12,000 nucleotides of DNA from Deltaproteobacteria bacterium UBA796 (GTDB lineage Bacteria; Myxococcota_A; UBA796): contig DBIS01000342.1 in the NCBI GenBank assembly GCA_002296975.1, positions 1-12,000 on the forward strand, read 5' to 3'. The notes under the pieces are model-generated. The model ran no database searches. It was not told the DNA's origin and saw nothing but the letters and a program-made list of their open reading frames with translations. Position numbers and translations under genes: made by a program. Position 1 is the stretch's first letter, and every line of letters starts with the position of its first letter. Shown here in pieces: positions 1 through 6,658 of this stretch.

Positions 1-201
1 CACTTCAGCCTTATCAAAGATTTCGCCCGGGTTGAGGACCGTGTAGGCCATATGGCTGGGCATGGCCGCGGCGAGGAGCAAGACGGGCCACATGATGAAC
101 GGAATGCTCTTCAGGTCCAGCATGCGCCGAATTGTTGAGAAGAAGATCATGACGATGACGGCGGCAACGACGGCGGTACTGAGCAGATCGTTCATTTCCA
201 T
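1..201 (-). CDS. Membrane protein of unknown function, N-terminal part
   Basis: This reading frame begins with ATG at 201 and stays open to the window edge, giving 67 residues with the C-terminus missing. It shows two hydrophobic stretches, at about residues 7-22 and 34-52. A short basic segment (TIRRMLDLK) lies between them, so it looks like an inner-membrane protein. A GGAG lies 11 bases upstream of the ATG. A second in-frame ATG at 195 is also possible. I do not recognise the family. It runs away from the neighbouring flavoprotein gene, and the repeat cluster at 253-346 separates the two. Confidence 0.55.
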   Translation of the reverse strand, partial: MEMNDLLSTAVVAAVIVMIFFSTIRRMLDLKSIPFIMWPVLLLAAAMPSHMAYTVLNPGEIFDKAEV

Positions 202-252
202 AAGTAGCGGTACTCCATTGTGAGCACCGTTAACCAATCCATCGCCGATATG

Positions 253-346
253 GGGGTCATGTCTTTATGGTAAGTGGCTCAGATATGAGTCTTTAATCCT
301 AAAGACATGGCCCCATGGGTGACTTAAGCCTAAAGACATGACCCCA
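253..346. repeat. Cluster of direct and inverted short repeats (RAYT/REP-like)
   Basis: A 15-base sequence, GGGGTCATGTCTTTA, at 253-267 has a perfect inverted copy at 331-345. A direct copy of the latter with one substitution (CCTAAAGACATGRCCCCA, R = G or A) spans 298-315 and 329-346, so the copies are 31 bases apart. In addition, GTCTTTA at 289-295 and TAAAGAC at 300-306 form a 7-bp hairpin with an ATCC loop. Short motifs around GGGGTCAnG are, as I recall, common near REP-associated tyrosine transposase genes in proteobacteria. No transposase is present here, so these may be orphan or non-autonomous copies. The block sits directly upstream of the next gene and ends only a few bases before its ribosome binding site. 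Confidence 0.6.
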
Positions 347-359
347 GTTTAGGTGCAAA

Positions 360-860
360 ATGCTACTCATCGTATCGGCCAGCAGCGGCCACAATCTCAC
401 CCTCGCCAACACCCTCTCCGCACTCGCGACCGAGCTCAACATCGACAATACGGTGTTGGATTTGACCACCACGGGCTTGCCTTTGTTTAGCCCCGCTCGC
501 CAATCCGAAGGTCGGCCAGAACAGCTCGACGCCGTGGAGTCCCTCTTTGTTGCCGCGACCGCCATGTTATTTGTCGCCCCAGAATACAATGGTGGGACGC
601 CGCCCTCGTTGAGCAATGCCATCGCCTGGTTATCCACCCAAGCGGAGGACTTTCGAGCACTGTTCAGCCGCAGACCGGTGGCCCTCGCTACCCACAGCGG
701 GGGCGGTGGTCAAAAGGTGCTCGTCGCCATGCGGCTTCAGTTCGGGCATTTGGGTGCCACGGTGATTGGCCGCGAGTTGCTCACCAACTATGGAAAGCCC
801 CTAAATGACGACTCCGCTCGGGATGTGCTGGCGGTTTTGGCCGATTTGTCTGGTCGCTGA
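360..860 (+). CDS. NADPH-dependent FMN reductase-family protein
   Basis: This 166-residue protein has a flavodoxin-like fold of the NADPH-dependent FMN reductase (chromate/azo/quinone reductase) family. Members bind FMN and reduce flavin, quinones or other acceptors with NAD(P)H in the cytoplasm. The N-terminal strand LLIVSAS (residues 2-8) leads into the phosphate-binding loop. The family signature at 73-92 starts APEYNGGTPPSL and continues into SNAIAWLS. A glycine-rich segment (HSGGGGQKV, 112-120) matches the third flavin-contacting loop. The length is slightly below the usual 170-190 residues. AGGTG at 351-355 precedes the ATG and supports the start. The gene is monocistronic and convergent with the phenolic-lipid operon. 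Its substrate cannot be read from the sequence. A role in recycling quinone-type products of the adjacent operon is possible but is only inference. Confidence 0.85.
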   Translation: MLLIVSASSGHNLTLANTLSALATELNIDNTVLDLTTTGLPLFSPARQSEGRPEQLDAVESLFVAATAMLFVAPEYNGGTPPSLSNAIAWLSTQAEDFRALFSRRPVALATHSGGGGQKVLVAMRLQFGHLGATVIGRELLTNYGKPLNDDSARDVLAVLADLSGR

Positions 861-966
861 ACGTTAGCTTTTCTGACATCGACGGCGAAACATCAGGAAT
901 CCCAAGAACCCTGCCAGGTTCATCCTGGCCATGGGAAGCAAGAATAAAAGAAAAATAGCGGGGGGA

Positions 967-2025
967 TCAGGGCTTTTGGTTGGGGATCAAGTCCACAACA
1001 ACCGGCGCGCGGGACTGCGTTGCCGATGGAAGGATACGGCTGGATTGAACATGCCAGTCAGCGCCGGTCCAAACCTGATCTCGGGCGTGTTGGGTCCAAA
1101 AGGGCATGCCGAGGATTTGGGTGGGCCAGTTTGGGCCGGAGGGCGCTCGTCGAAGTCCGGCCGCCTCGAGGGGTCTGCTCAAGGCCAGGGCATTCGGAGG
1201 CCCTTGCAGATCACCAACGACCACCAACGACCGGCTGCCGATGCTTTGTGCCGTCGCTGCCGTCATGGCCAAGCTCGAGACCACCCGGCGGCTCCAGTTG
1301 GGCCAGTCCAGCACACCGTTTGGGGGCGACAAATGCGCCATGATCAGGGGGACCACACCAATGTCTTCCACGTGAGGAAAACCGATCATCGCCCCTGATC
1401 CTGGGGCATTTGGCATGGGCAAATACCACTCATCGGTTTCGCCGCCGCAGTATTGAAAGCTGCCTCGGACCACAGCGAGCATGCCGGTGGTCGCACCTGA
1501 GATTTGGCTTGGCACGAACTTAACTTCGCCACCCAAAGCCTCTTGGATTTGGCTTCCGACCTCAGGATCGTCGGTGCCAATCAGCACCACAATGTCGGGC
1601 TGGGTTCCCAAGATGGCTTTCACGCCCTCGTCTAGGCCATCCGAGCCGTCGACCGTCCAGGTCACCAAGCGAACAGGTGCCCGGGTGGGTTTTGCCAAGA
1701 TGGCGCAGCCTTTGAGCTTACGTACCCAGGTGGGCCCGGCCGGCACCGCGACCGCTATCCCTCCGGCATCTTCATGCAAGGCGAAGCCACCGGCCACCAT
1801 GCTGGCTGCGATGGCCCCAGCCAAGAGGTTTTTTCGCTCCAGCAGGGCAAGGGCCGTCACCGTGACCCCCAAGGCCAGGGCTACCGGTTCGGCCATCACC
1901 GCCAGAAGCGAATATGGGGTGGTCGAAATGGCACCTGCACCAAATAGGACCAAGGCCGGCAACACCGTGAGCAGGATGTTGCCCAGTATCGAGGCATTTT
2001 TGGGGTGGGAGGGCGGATTGTCCAT
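967..2025 (-). CDS. Membrane-anchored EEP-like protein, active site degenerate
   Basis: The frame gives a 352-residue protein from the ATG at 2025, which lies 10 bases after the monooxygenase stop. An upstream in-frame start at 2124 would add 33 unlikely residues inside that gene. Three hydrophobic segments occur at about residues 13-33, 38-62 and 65-83. The rest (about 117-348) resembles the endonuclease/exonuclease/phosphatase fold in order and spacing: RLVTWTVDG, PDIVVLIG, MAHLSPP, VVVGDLQG and RAPVVVDL. The residues that make this fold catalytic look changed. The Asn of WNV is Thr124, the metal-binding Glu of QE is Gly150, GDFN has become GDLQ (Asp272 kept), and the SDH motif reads QSR (337-339). 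It is therefore probably not a working nuclease or phosphatase as annotated by family. As the last gene of the operon it may have a structural, lipid-handling or binding role. The EEP assignment itself is moderately certain. Confidence 0.6.
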   Translation of the reverse strand: MDNPPSHPKNASILGNILLTVLPALVLFGAGAISTTPYSLLAVMAEPVALALGVTVTALALLERKNLLAGAIAASMVAGGFALHEDAGGIAVAVPAGPTWVRKLKGCAILAKPTRAPVRLVTWTVDGSDGLDEGVKAILGTQPDIVVLIGTDDPEVGSQIQEALGGEVKFVPSQISGATTGMLAVVRGSFQYCGGETDEWYLPMPNAPGSGAMIGFPHVEDIGVVPLIMAHLSPPNGVLDWPNWSRRVVSSLAMTAATAQSIGSRSLVVVGDLQGPPNALALSRPLEAAGLRRAPSGPNWPTQILGMPFWTQHARDQVWTGADWHVQSSRILPSATQSRAPVVVDLIPNQKP

Positions 2026-2035
2026 CGGCTTCAGT

Positions 2036-3076
2036 TTAGCAGTGGTTGAGGGCGTCGAGTGCAACCCGAAATAGCTTTGGCCATCGTTCGAGCAAGGGAA
2101 GCAGTCGGGTGCGCAATGGTTCATGGCGGCGAATGAATAGCAGTCCGCCGGTCAGCCACCTGTATCGTCGGGTGAGTGCGCGCCATTTTTTAGAGTAGTG
2201 GGCTTCGGAACATTGGCTGATGGCGTCGATGGCCGCCTGAGCAGAGTCCAAGCCCAGCCGTACACCCTCGCCGGTGAGGGGGTCTACATAGCCGGCAGCA
2301 TCGCCGATAAGCAGTACTCTCCCGTGGGTTTGACTGGATACACGCTGCTCGAAAGGCCCGGCACCTCGCGGTTTTGAGCATGGTTCACCCAATCGGGATT
2401 GCAGCGCGGGGAAGGTGCTCAACCATCGGTCCCACGGCTCACCCTCGCCGGTGGCGGTCGCCTCAGATCCGTACAAAATCGCGACCCCGACCGTATCTTC
2501 AGAAATCGGGGTGACATAGGCCTCAGCGTCTCGGTGCCAATGAATCTCCACAAAATCGCTCCATGGCCGCACCGAAAAATGTCGTCGAATTCCGAGCCGT
2601 GGCGGGTGACGGGCTTTGGCTTGCAGCCCGAGGGCCTTTCGGATGGGCGAGTGCAATCCATCCGCTGCGAGCAGCCACCGTGCGGGCTCACCTTCTACCA
2701 CCACCCCAGTTTGGTTTTGTGACCAGGTGCGCACCCGGGTTGGCCGGATCTGAACGCCCAAGTCTAGCGCCCGTCTTGTTAGCGCATCATGGAGTACGGT
2801 CCGTCTGACACCAAGGCCCGGCCCCATGCTGAACTCGGCCTGTGCTACCCGGTCACCCTCGACATAGCGGACACCCAAAAATCGGTGGCCCTCGAGTTTG
2901 TCCACGCCGATTTTCTCCAAAACCAGTAGCGCTGGCGGCATTAATCCCTCGCCGCATGCTTTGTCGATGGGCATGGTTTTGGGTTCAAAGACGATCACGC
3001 TCATCCCGGCGAGTCTGGCCATAATGGCCGCAGCCAAGCCGGTCGGCCCACCACCCACGACGACCACATCAGTCAT
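2036..3076 (-). CDS. FAD-dependent monooxygenase / geranylgeranyl reductase-like oxidoreductase (SrsC-like)
   Basis: This 346-residue flavoprotein hydroxylase would oxidise the aromatic ring of the lipid product using NAD(P)H and O2. The Rossmann motif VVVVGGGPTGLAAA (residues 4-17, GxGxxG) binds ADP of FAD. KACGEGLMP (39-47) is typical of the geranylgeranyl reductase/aromatic hydroxylase group. The DG motif is LLAADGLHSPIRKALG (135-150), and the second FAD motif is VLLIGDAAGYVDPLTGEG (254-271). The ATG at 3076 overlaps the stop of the ligase gene by 8 bases. The frame extends upstream to 3142, but that would bury the N-terminal Rossmann strand behind 22 residues read from the ligase gene, so I prefer 3076. 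In Streptomyces griseus the flavoprotein SrsC acts after SrsA and SrsB in phenolic-lipid synthesis, and this gene fills the same slot. A reductase acting on isoprenoid or fatty chains is the main alternative. Confidence 0.85.
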   Translation of the reverse strand: MTDVVVVGGGPTGLAAAIMARLAGMSVIVFEPKTMPIDKACGEGLMPPALLVLEKIGVDKLEGHRFLGVRYVEGDRVAQAEFSMGPGLGVRRTVLHDALTRRALDLGVQIRPTRVRTWSQNQTGVVVEGEPARWLLAADGLHSPIRKALGLQAKARHPPRLGIRRHFSVRPWSDFVEIHWHRDAEAYVTPISEDTVGVAILYGSEATATGEGEPWDRWLSTFPALQSRLGEPCSKPRGAGPFEQRVSSQTHGRVLLIGDAAGYVDPLTGEGVRLGLDSAQAAIDAISQCSEAHYSKKWRALTRRYRWLTGGLLFIRRHEPLRTRLLPLLERWPKLFRVALDALNHC

Positions 3077-4796
3077 GATGCTTGGGGTCATTTCGCCGCC
3101 ACTGGGCCACGGTGCTTTTGACCACTGCCCCTGCCAGGACAAAAGCGTTCACGGGTTTTGGTGGTACGAGGGTGCCGTCTCGCCATTGCTTGAGGGTTTC
3201 GCCACGCCTGATTTTACCACTCGATGTTCTGGGTAAGGTGCCGGCCTGAAGCAGGATGATCGCTTGTGTCCGCACCCCGGTTTTGGCCATCACTGCGTCC
3301 TTACATCGTTCGGCTAGCGTTTCGCCGACTTGTCCGCGGGTTTCCACAAAGAGCAGGACCGCCTCGCCATCCCCAGTGATGTCGGCCACCGCTGCAGCAC
3401 AGCCAGTTCGGACCCCCTCAATGCCATTGACGGCCGACTCAAGCGTGGAGGGGTCGTGATTGCGGCCGTGCACAACGAGCACATCTTTGGCGCGCCCTGC
3501 GATGTACAGCTCATCTTCGAAAATAAAGCCCAAGTCGCCGGTATCGAGCCACTCACCGTCTTTGGGGGCCGGGCTACCGTCGAGATATTCATCCATGATG
3601 CTGGGGCCAGCCACCCACAGTCGCCCGATTTTACCGTCGGCTAAGCAGCCTTCTTGGCCTCGAATTTGAATCGAAAATCCCCGAAGCGGACGACCGACCG
3701 AGGCCAACTCTACTCCGTATTTATCGGGTTTGGCCTCACCGTTTTGAAGGGATTTTGCACAAAAATATTGGTGTATAAAGTTGGAGCCTGCATCTCCAAA
3801 TGTGACGGCCAACGATGCTTCGCTCAGACCATAAACAGGGGTCATCGCCGATGAGCGCAGCCCCCATGGTGCAAAGCGTTTTGTGAAAGCCCGCATGACG
3901 TTGGCAGAGGTGGGTTCTGCACCGTTTAAGGCGAACCGCCAGTGGCTCAAGTCGACACCGTGGAGTTCATCGTCTTGAATGCGCTCCGTGCACAGGGCGT
4001 AGGCAAAGTTTGGTGCTGGCGATATAAAGGCTTTGTACTTGCTAATCGCGCGTAACCATAGGGCGGGTTTGGCTAAAAAGGCCTCGGGTGGCAGCAAGGT
4101 GAGTGAGCCTGGGTAAAGCAAGGTCGGGAAGATGCATCCGATGAGGCCCATGTCGTGGTACAGGGGCAACCAGGTGACCCCCGCTGGGTAAAAATTGTCG
4201 TCGTCGGGCTCGATGTCTAGAATGGCCGAGGCGTTCGCGATCACGTGTGCGTGTGTGAGGGCCACGGGTTTGGGCGCACCGGTGGTACCCGACGAAAACT
4301 GCACCATGGCAACGTCATCTGCTTTGGCCGGTGTTGGCGCGAGGGGTGGGTATTGCTCGAGGGCTGCCACCCGAAGAATCTTGACTGGGTGGTCGGTCGC
4401 GGCGACGACTGAGCCCATTAGCTTTCCCGCTCGGGCGTCGGTCACCAAAACCTTGGCCTTGGCTTGGTTTAGCATTTGGGTGGTACGCGAAAAATACTCA
4501 TCGAGTCGGCCAAGTCGGACCGGCGGGTACAGTGGGATGGGGATGGCGCCCATGTGGACCGCAGCAAAAAAGACGTCGGTGAAGGCCACGGTGGTCGGCA
4601 GGACGATGGCCACGGTGTCTCCGGGCCGAACACCCGCAGCGTAAAGCCCGCCAGCGATGGCAGCGGTTTTCGAGGCGAGGTCTGGAAAATTGCGCCAGGT
4701 TTCCTTTTCGTGACGGTCCAAATACCGAAAACCGGTGTCGGCCTTGTTGAGGGTGGCGGCGGCCTGAAGCGCACTAAACAGCGTGATATCACTCAC
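3069..4796 (-). CDS. Fatty acyl-AMP ligase-like (FAAL) AMP-binding enzyme
   Basis: This 575-residue adenylate-forming enzyme is expected to activate a fatty acid with ATP and pass it to the adjacent carrier protein. The P-loop motif SSGTTGAPKP is at 168-177. The FAAL/long-chain signature WLPLYHDMGLIG is at 209-220, followed by GLSEAS (323-328), WLDTGDLGF (416-424) and GRNHDPSTLE (444-453). The C-terminal domain keeps the acylation lysine in LPRTSSGKIRRGE (521-533, Lys528). The WLPLYHDMGL form, the GRNH hinge and the segment inserted before VGRP (about 335-370) favour a FAAL over an ordinary acyl-CoA synthetase, but a CoA ligase cannot be excluded. Translation starts at GTG 4796, where GTGA overlaps the ACP stop by 4 bases. 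The gene's 3' end overlaps the monooxygenase start by 8 bases. This tight coupling argues for equal expression of ligase, carrier and tailoring enzyme. Confidence 0.88.
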   Translation of the reverse strand: MSDITLFSALQAAATLNKADTGFRYLDRHEKETWRNFPDLASKTAAIAGGLYAAGVRPGDTVAIVLPTTVAFTDVFFAAVHMGAIPIPLYPPVRLGRLDEYFSRTTQMLNQAKAKVLVTDARAGKLMGSVVAATDHPVKILRVAALEQYPPLAPTPAKADDVAMVQFSSGTTGAPKPVALTHAHVIANASAILDIEPDDDNFYPAGVTWLPLYHDMGLIGCIFPTLLYPGSLTLLPPEAFLAKPALWLRAISKYKAFISPAPNFAYALCTERIQDDELHGVDLSHWRFALNGAEPTSANVMRAFTKRFAPWGLRSSAMTPVYGLSEASLAVTFGDAGSNFIHQYFCAKSLQNGEAKPDKYGVELASVGRPLRGFSIQIRGQEGCLADGKIGRLWVAGPSIMDEYLDGSPAPKDGEWLDTGDLGFIFEDELYIAGRAKDVLVVHGRNHDPSTLESAVNGIEGVRTGCAAAVADITGDGEAVLLFVETRGQVGETLAERCKDAVMAKTGVRTQAIILLQAGTLPRTSSGKIRRGETLKQWRDGTLVPPKPVNAFVLAGAVVKSTVAQWRRNDPKHHD

Positions 4797-5029
4797 TTTT
4801 GGGCCAATTTACTGCTGATGAGGTGAATTAAGTCCGCAATATCGACGATTTGCGCCTCGTCTTCGGGGTCAAGGCAGATTTCAAAGTGATCTTCGATCGC
4901 GACAACCAGGGTGAGTTGTTGAACCGAGTCAAGCTTATCGCCCAACTCGCCGGCGTTGAGGTCGCCTGTAAATTTGAGTTTGGTCCTTGCGATTTTGGCC
5001 AACTCCGTCTGAATCTGTTTGGGGGTCAT
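4793..5029 (-). CDS. Acyl carrier protein
   Basis: This 78-residue carrier protein has the acidic helix II/III region of an ACP. The phosphopantetheine attachment site is Ser35 in KLDSVQQL, where the usual DSL reads DSV. A downstream acidic helix (VAIEDHFEICLDPED) matches ACP helix II and loop. The ATG at 5029 overlaps the stop of the methyltransferase gene (ATGA), which fits the operon pattern. An upstream in-frame start at 5098 would add 23 residues within that gene and is less likely. Its stop overlaps the GTG of the ligase. It most likely receives the acyl group made by that ligase and presents it to the type III PKS. A phosphopantetheinyl transferase is not in view. Confidence 0.88.
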   Translation of the reverse strand: MTPKQIQTELAKIARTKLKFTGDLNAGELGDKLDSVQQLTLVVAIEDHFEICLDPEDEAQIVDIADLIHLISSKLAQK

Positions 5030-5550
5030 GATGATTCCAGTGTTTTGAGGGCTTGGTTTTCGCAACGGATTCGGACCCGCAGTAACAGTGCGTTGCACAG
5101 GCTAAAAAAGAGGGCTGTTCGCCATGCCCCATGAATCATTGGCAAGGCGATACCCTCAATAACGACCGCGATGTAGTTGGGGTGTTTGAACCACCGATAT
5201 GGCCCGTCGCTGACCGGGGAAAGGCCGGGGATAACGATGATCCTCGGGTTCCAACGGCGCCCGAGACTGTGTATGCACCACCAGCGAAGCCCTTGGGCCA
5301 ACACGGCCACTGTGAACATAAAGGCCGTCAAAAGTACCGAACTTAGGGTCGGCAGTGCCAGCACCTCGAGGACCATGAGCACCAAAAATAAGGTGTGGAG
5401 AACCACCATCGATGGCCAGTGTTCTTGACCGTATTCGCGCCCACCTTTTGCCATGCTCCATTTGCGATTTTGGGTGCCGATGACAAGCTCAGCCAGGCGC
5501 TCGAGGGCGGTGAGGCCGACAACGATATAAAACAGAAGTGTGATGCTCAT
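5026..5550 (-). CDS. ICMT-family membrane methyltransferase (SrsB/BpsB-like)
   Basis: This 174-residue integral membrane protein belongs to the isoprenylcysteine carboxyl methyltransferase family, which uses S-adenosylmethionine. Hydrophobic segments lie at about residues 3-22, 48-66, 70-88 and 127-157. The diagnostic SAM-binding stretch GPYRWFKHPNY is at 116-126, followed by IEGIALPMIHGAW. Relatives beside type III PKS genes methylate phenolic lipids or alkylpyrones: SrsB in Streptomyces and BpsB/YpbQ in Bacillus. Ring O-methylation of the polyketide is therefore the likely role, rather than protein prenylcysteine methylation. The ATG at 5550 overlaps the PKS stop (ATGA). Starting instead at 5586 would add 12 residues inside the PKS gene. 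Confidence 0.87.
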   Translation of the reverse strand: MSITLLFYIVVGLTALERLAELVIGTQNRKWSMAKGGREYGQEHWPSMVVLHTLFLVLMVLEVLALPTLSSVLLTAFMFTVAVLAQGLRWWCIHSLGRRWNPRIIVIPGLSPVSDGPYRWFKHPNYIAVVIEGIALPMIHGAWRTALFFSLCNALLLRVRIRCENQALKTLESS

Positions 5551-6608
5551 GCGTCCCCCCAGCGGAGCAGCACCAATTCCGAGCAAAATCCGGGCCCCAT
5601 GGCCATCAACAGGCCGTAGCTACCGGGGGGAGGGGCGGTGTCGGCGAGGGTGTCTCGAAGCACAAACAGCACGCTTGCGCTCGACATATTGCCCACCTCG
5701 TGGAGGGAGTCCCAAGTGCGGGAAAGAGCGGCTGGGGGCAGATCTAAGCAGTCTTCGAATGCGGTAAGGACTTTGGGCCCGCCGGGGTGGGCGACGATGG
5801 TGTGGATATCTTTCAAACACAGGTTGTGTTCGGCTAAAAATCCGTCCACGTCTTCACGAATATGTGCGCTGACCACATCGGGTACCGAGGCGTCGAGCAC
5901 GATTTGAAAGCCGGTGTCTGAGATGTCCCAACCCATCACCCGCTCGGTGTCGGGGTAAAATCGGCTGGTGGAGGCGACGACTTTGGGGCCGGTGTGTCCT
6001 TGGATGCGGTTTTCGCCCAGGCCAACGAGTGCGGCGGCGCCATCACCAAACAGCCCACTCGCGATGAGATTGGCGACCGAAAAATCACCGCGCTGGAGGG
6101 TCAGCGAGCACAACTCAACGCTCAATAATATACCCACGTGGTTGGGATGGCCGCGCAGGTAGTCTGCGAGACGGGCGGTTCCGGCGGCACCGGCAACACA
6201 ACCGAGACCAAACATAGGGATGCGCTTAATGTCGGACCGAAACCCCAGGCGGTTGACCAGGCGCGCATCGATTGCGGGTGTGGCGATGCCGGTCACGGTC
6301 GTGGTGAAGATGACGTCCACATCGGTGGGCTGTAGGCCGGCGGCAGCGAGCGCACCTGACACGGCCTTGGCACCGAGTGCTGTGCCCACGGAGATAAAAG
6401 CGTCGTTGGCTTGGCCAAAACTAAGCTCAGGGTAGCGCTCGATGGGCAGCGCGAGGTGCCGGCCACCGACGGCTACGGCTTTATGAAGACGCACCAAGCG
6501 GTCGGCGTTGTGGTGATGTGCCTTCCAATGGCGAAGAAATCCCGCGATGAGGGCATTTTGGTCATAATGGTGGCCAGGGAGGGCTCCAGAAACGGCAGCA
6601 ATAAGCAT
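5547..6608 (-). CDS. Type III polyketide synthase (chalcone/stilbene synthase family), alkylresorcinol/alkylpyrone type
   Basis: This 353-residue type III PKS extends an acyl starter with malonyl units and cyclises it. The thiolase-fold catalytic triad is visible: Cys137 in FGLGCVAGAAG, His274 in VAHPGGPKVL and Asn307 in HEVGNMSSAS. Other family marks are VELCSLTLQ (164-172), GLFGDGAAALV (185-195) and the C-terminal MAMGPGFCSELVLLRW (335-350), equivalent to the GFGPG loop. The length is normal for the family. The start is uncertain. ATG 6608 gives the usual short N-terminus but has no good Shine-Dalgarno. GTG 6647 is in frame and adds 13 residues. AGGAAAG at 6633-6639 instead lies before an out-of-frame ATG at 6624. 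The gene opens the operon, and its stop overlaps the methyltransferase start. The neighbouring ACP and ligase suggest a fatty acyl-ACP starter. The product chain length and ring type (resorcinol, pyrone) cannot be read from sequence. Confidence 0.93.
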   Translation of the reverse strand: MLIAAVSGALPGHHYDQNALIAGFLRHWKAHHHNADRLVRLHKAVAVGGRHLALPIERYPELSFGQANDAFISVGTALGAKAVSGALAAAGLQPTDVDVIFTTTVTGIATPAIDARLVNRLGFRSDIKRIPMFGLGCVAGAAGTARLADYLRGHPNHVGILLSVELCSLTLQRGDFSVANLIASGLFGDGAAALVGLGENRIQGHTGPKVVASTSRFYPDTERVMGWDISDTGFQIVLDASVPDVVSAHIREDVDGFLAEHNLCLKDIHTIVAHPGGPKVLTAFEDCLDLPPAALSRTWDSLHEVGNMSSASVLFVLRDTLADTAPPPGSYGLLMAMGPGFCSELVLLRWGDA

Positions 6609-6658
6609 GGGCTTGTGATACCATCGGGCTTGCTTTCCTGCGAACACAGGGTGTTATA
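6609..6658. promoter_or_regulatory. Divergent intergenic region between the phenolic-lipid operon and the YceI gene
   Basis: Only 50 bases separate the two divergent coding starts, so their promoters must overlap this stretch or extend into the neighbouring genes. On the minus strand TATAAC (6653-6658) is a -10-like hexamer for the operon. I see no convincing -35 box upstream of it. AGGG at 6647-6650 is a plausible ribosome binding site for the YceI gene. No operator palindrome stands out. Confidence 0.3.

Noticed and set aside
253..346. CRISPR array
   Set aside because: Copies are 15-18 bases, occur in both orientations with unequal spacing, and no cas gene is present.
885..930. Small hairpins (GAACC/GGTTC and CCAGG/CCTGG) as a terminator between the convergent flavoprotein gene and operon
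   Set aside because: Stems are only 5 bp, mutually exclusive, and not followed by a T-run on the plus strand.
1481..2074. 197-codon plus-strand frame opposite the EEP-like gene
   Set aside because: It is a shadow of the minus-strand gene in GC-rich DNA: no family motif, no good ribosome binding site, and the minus frame has clear membrane segments and domain order.
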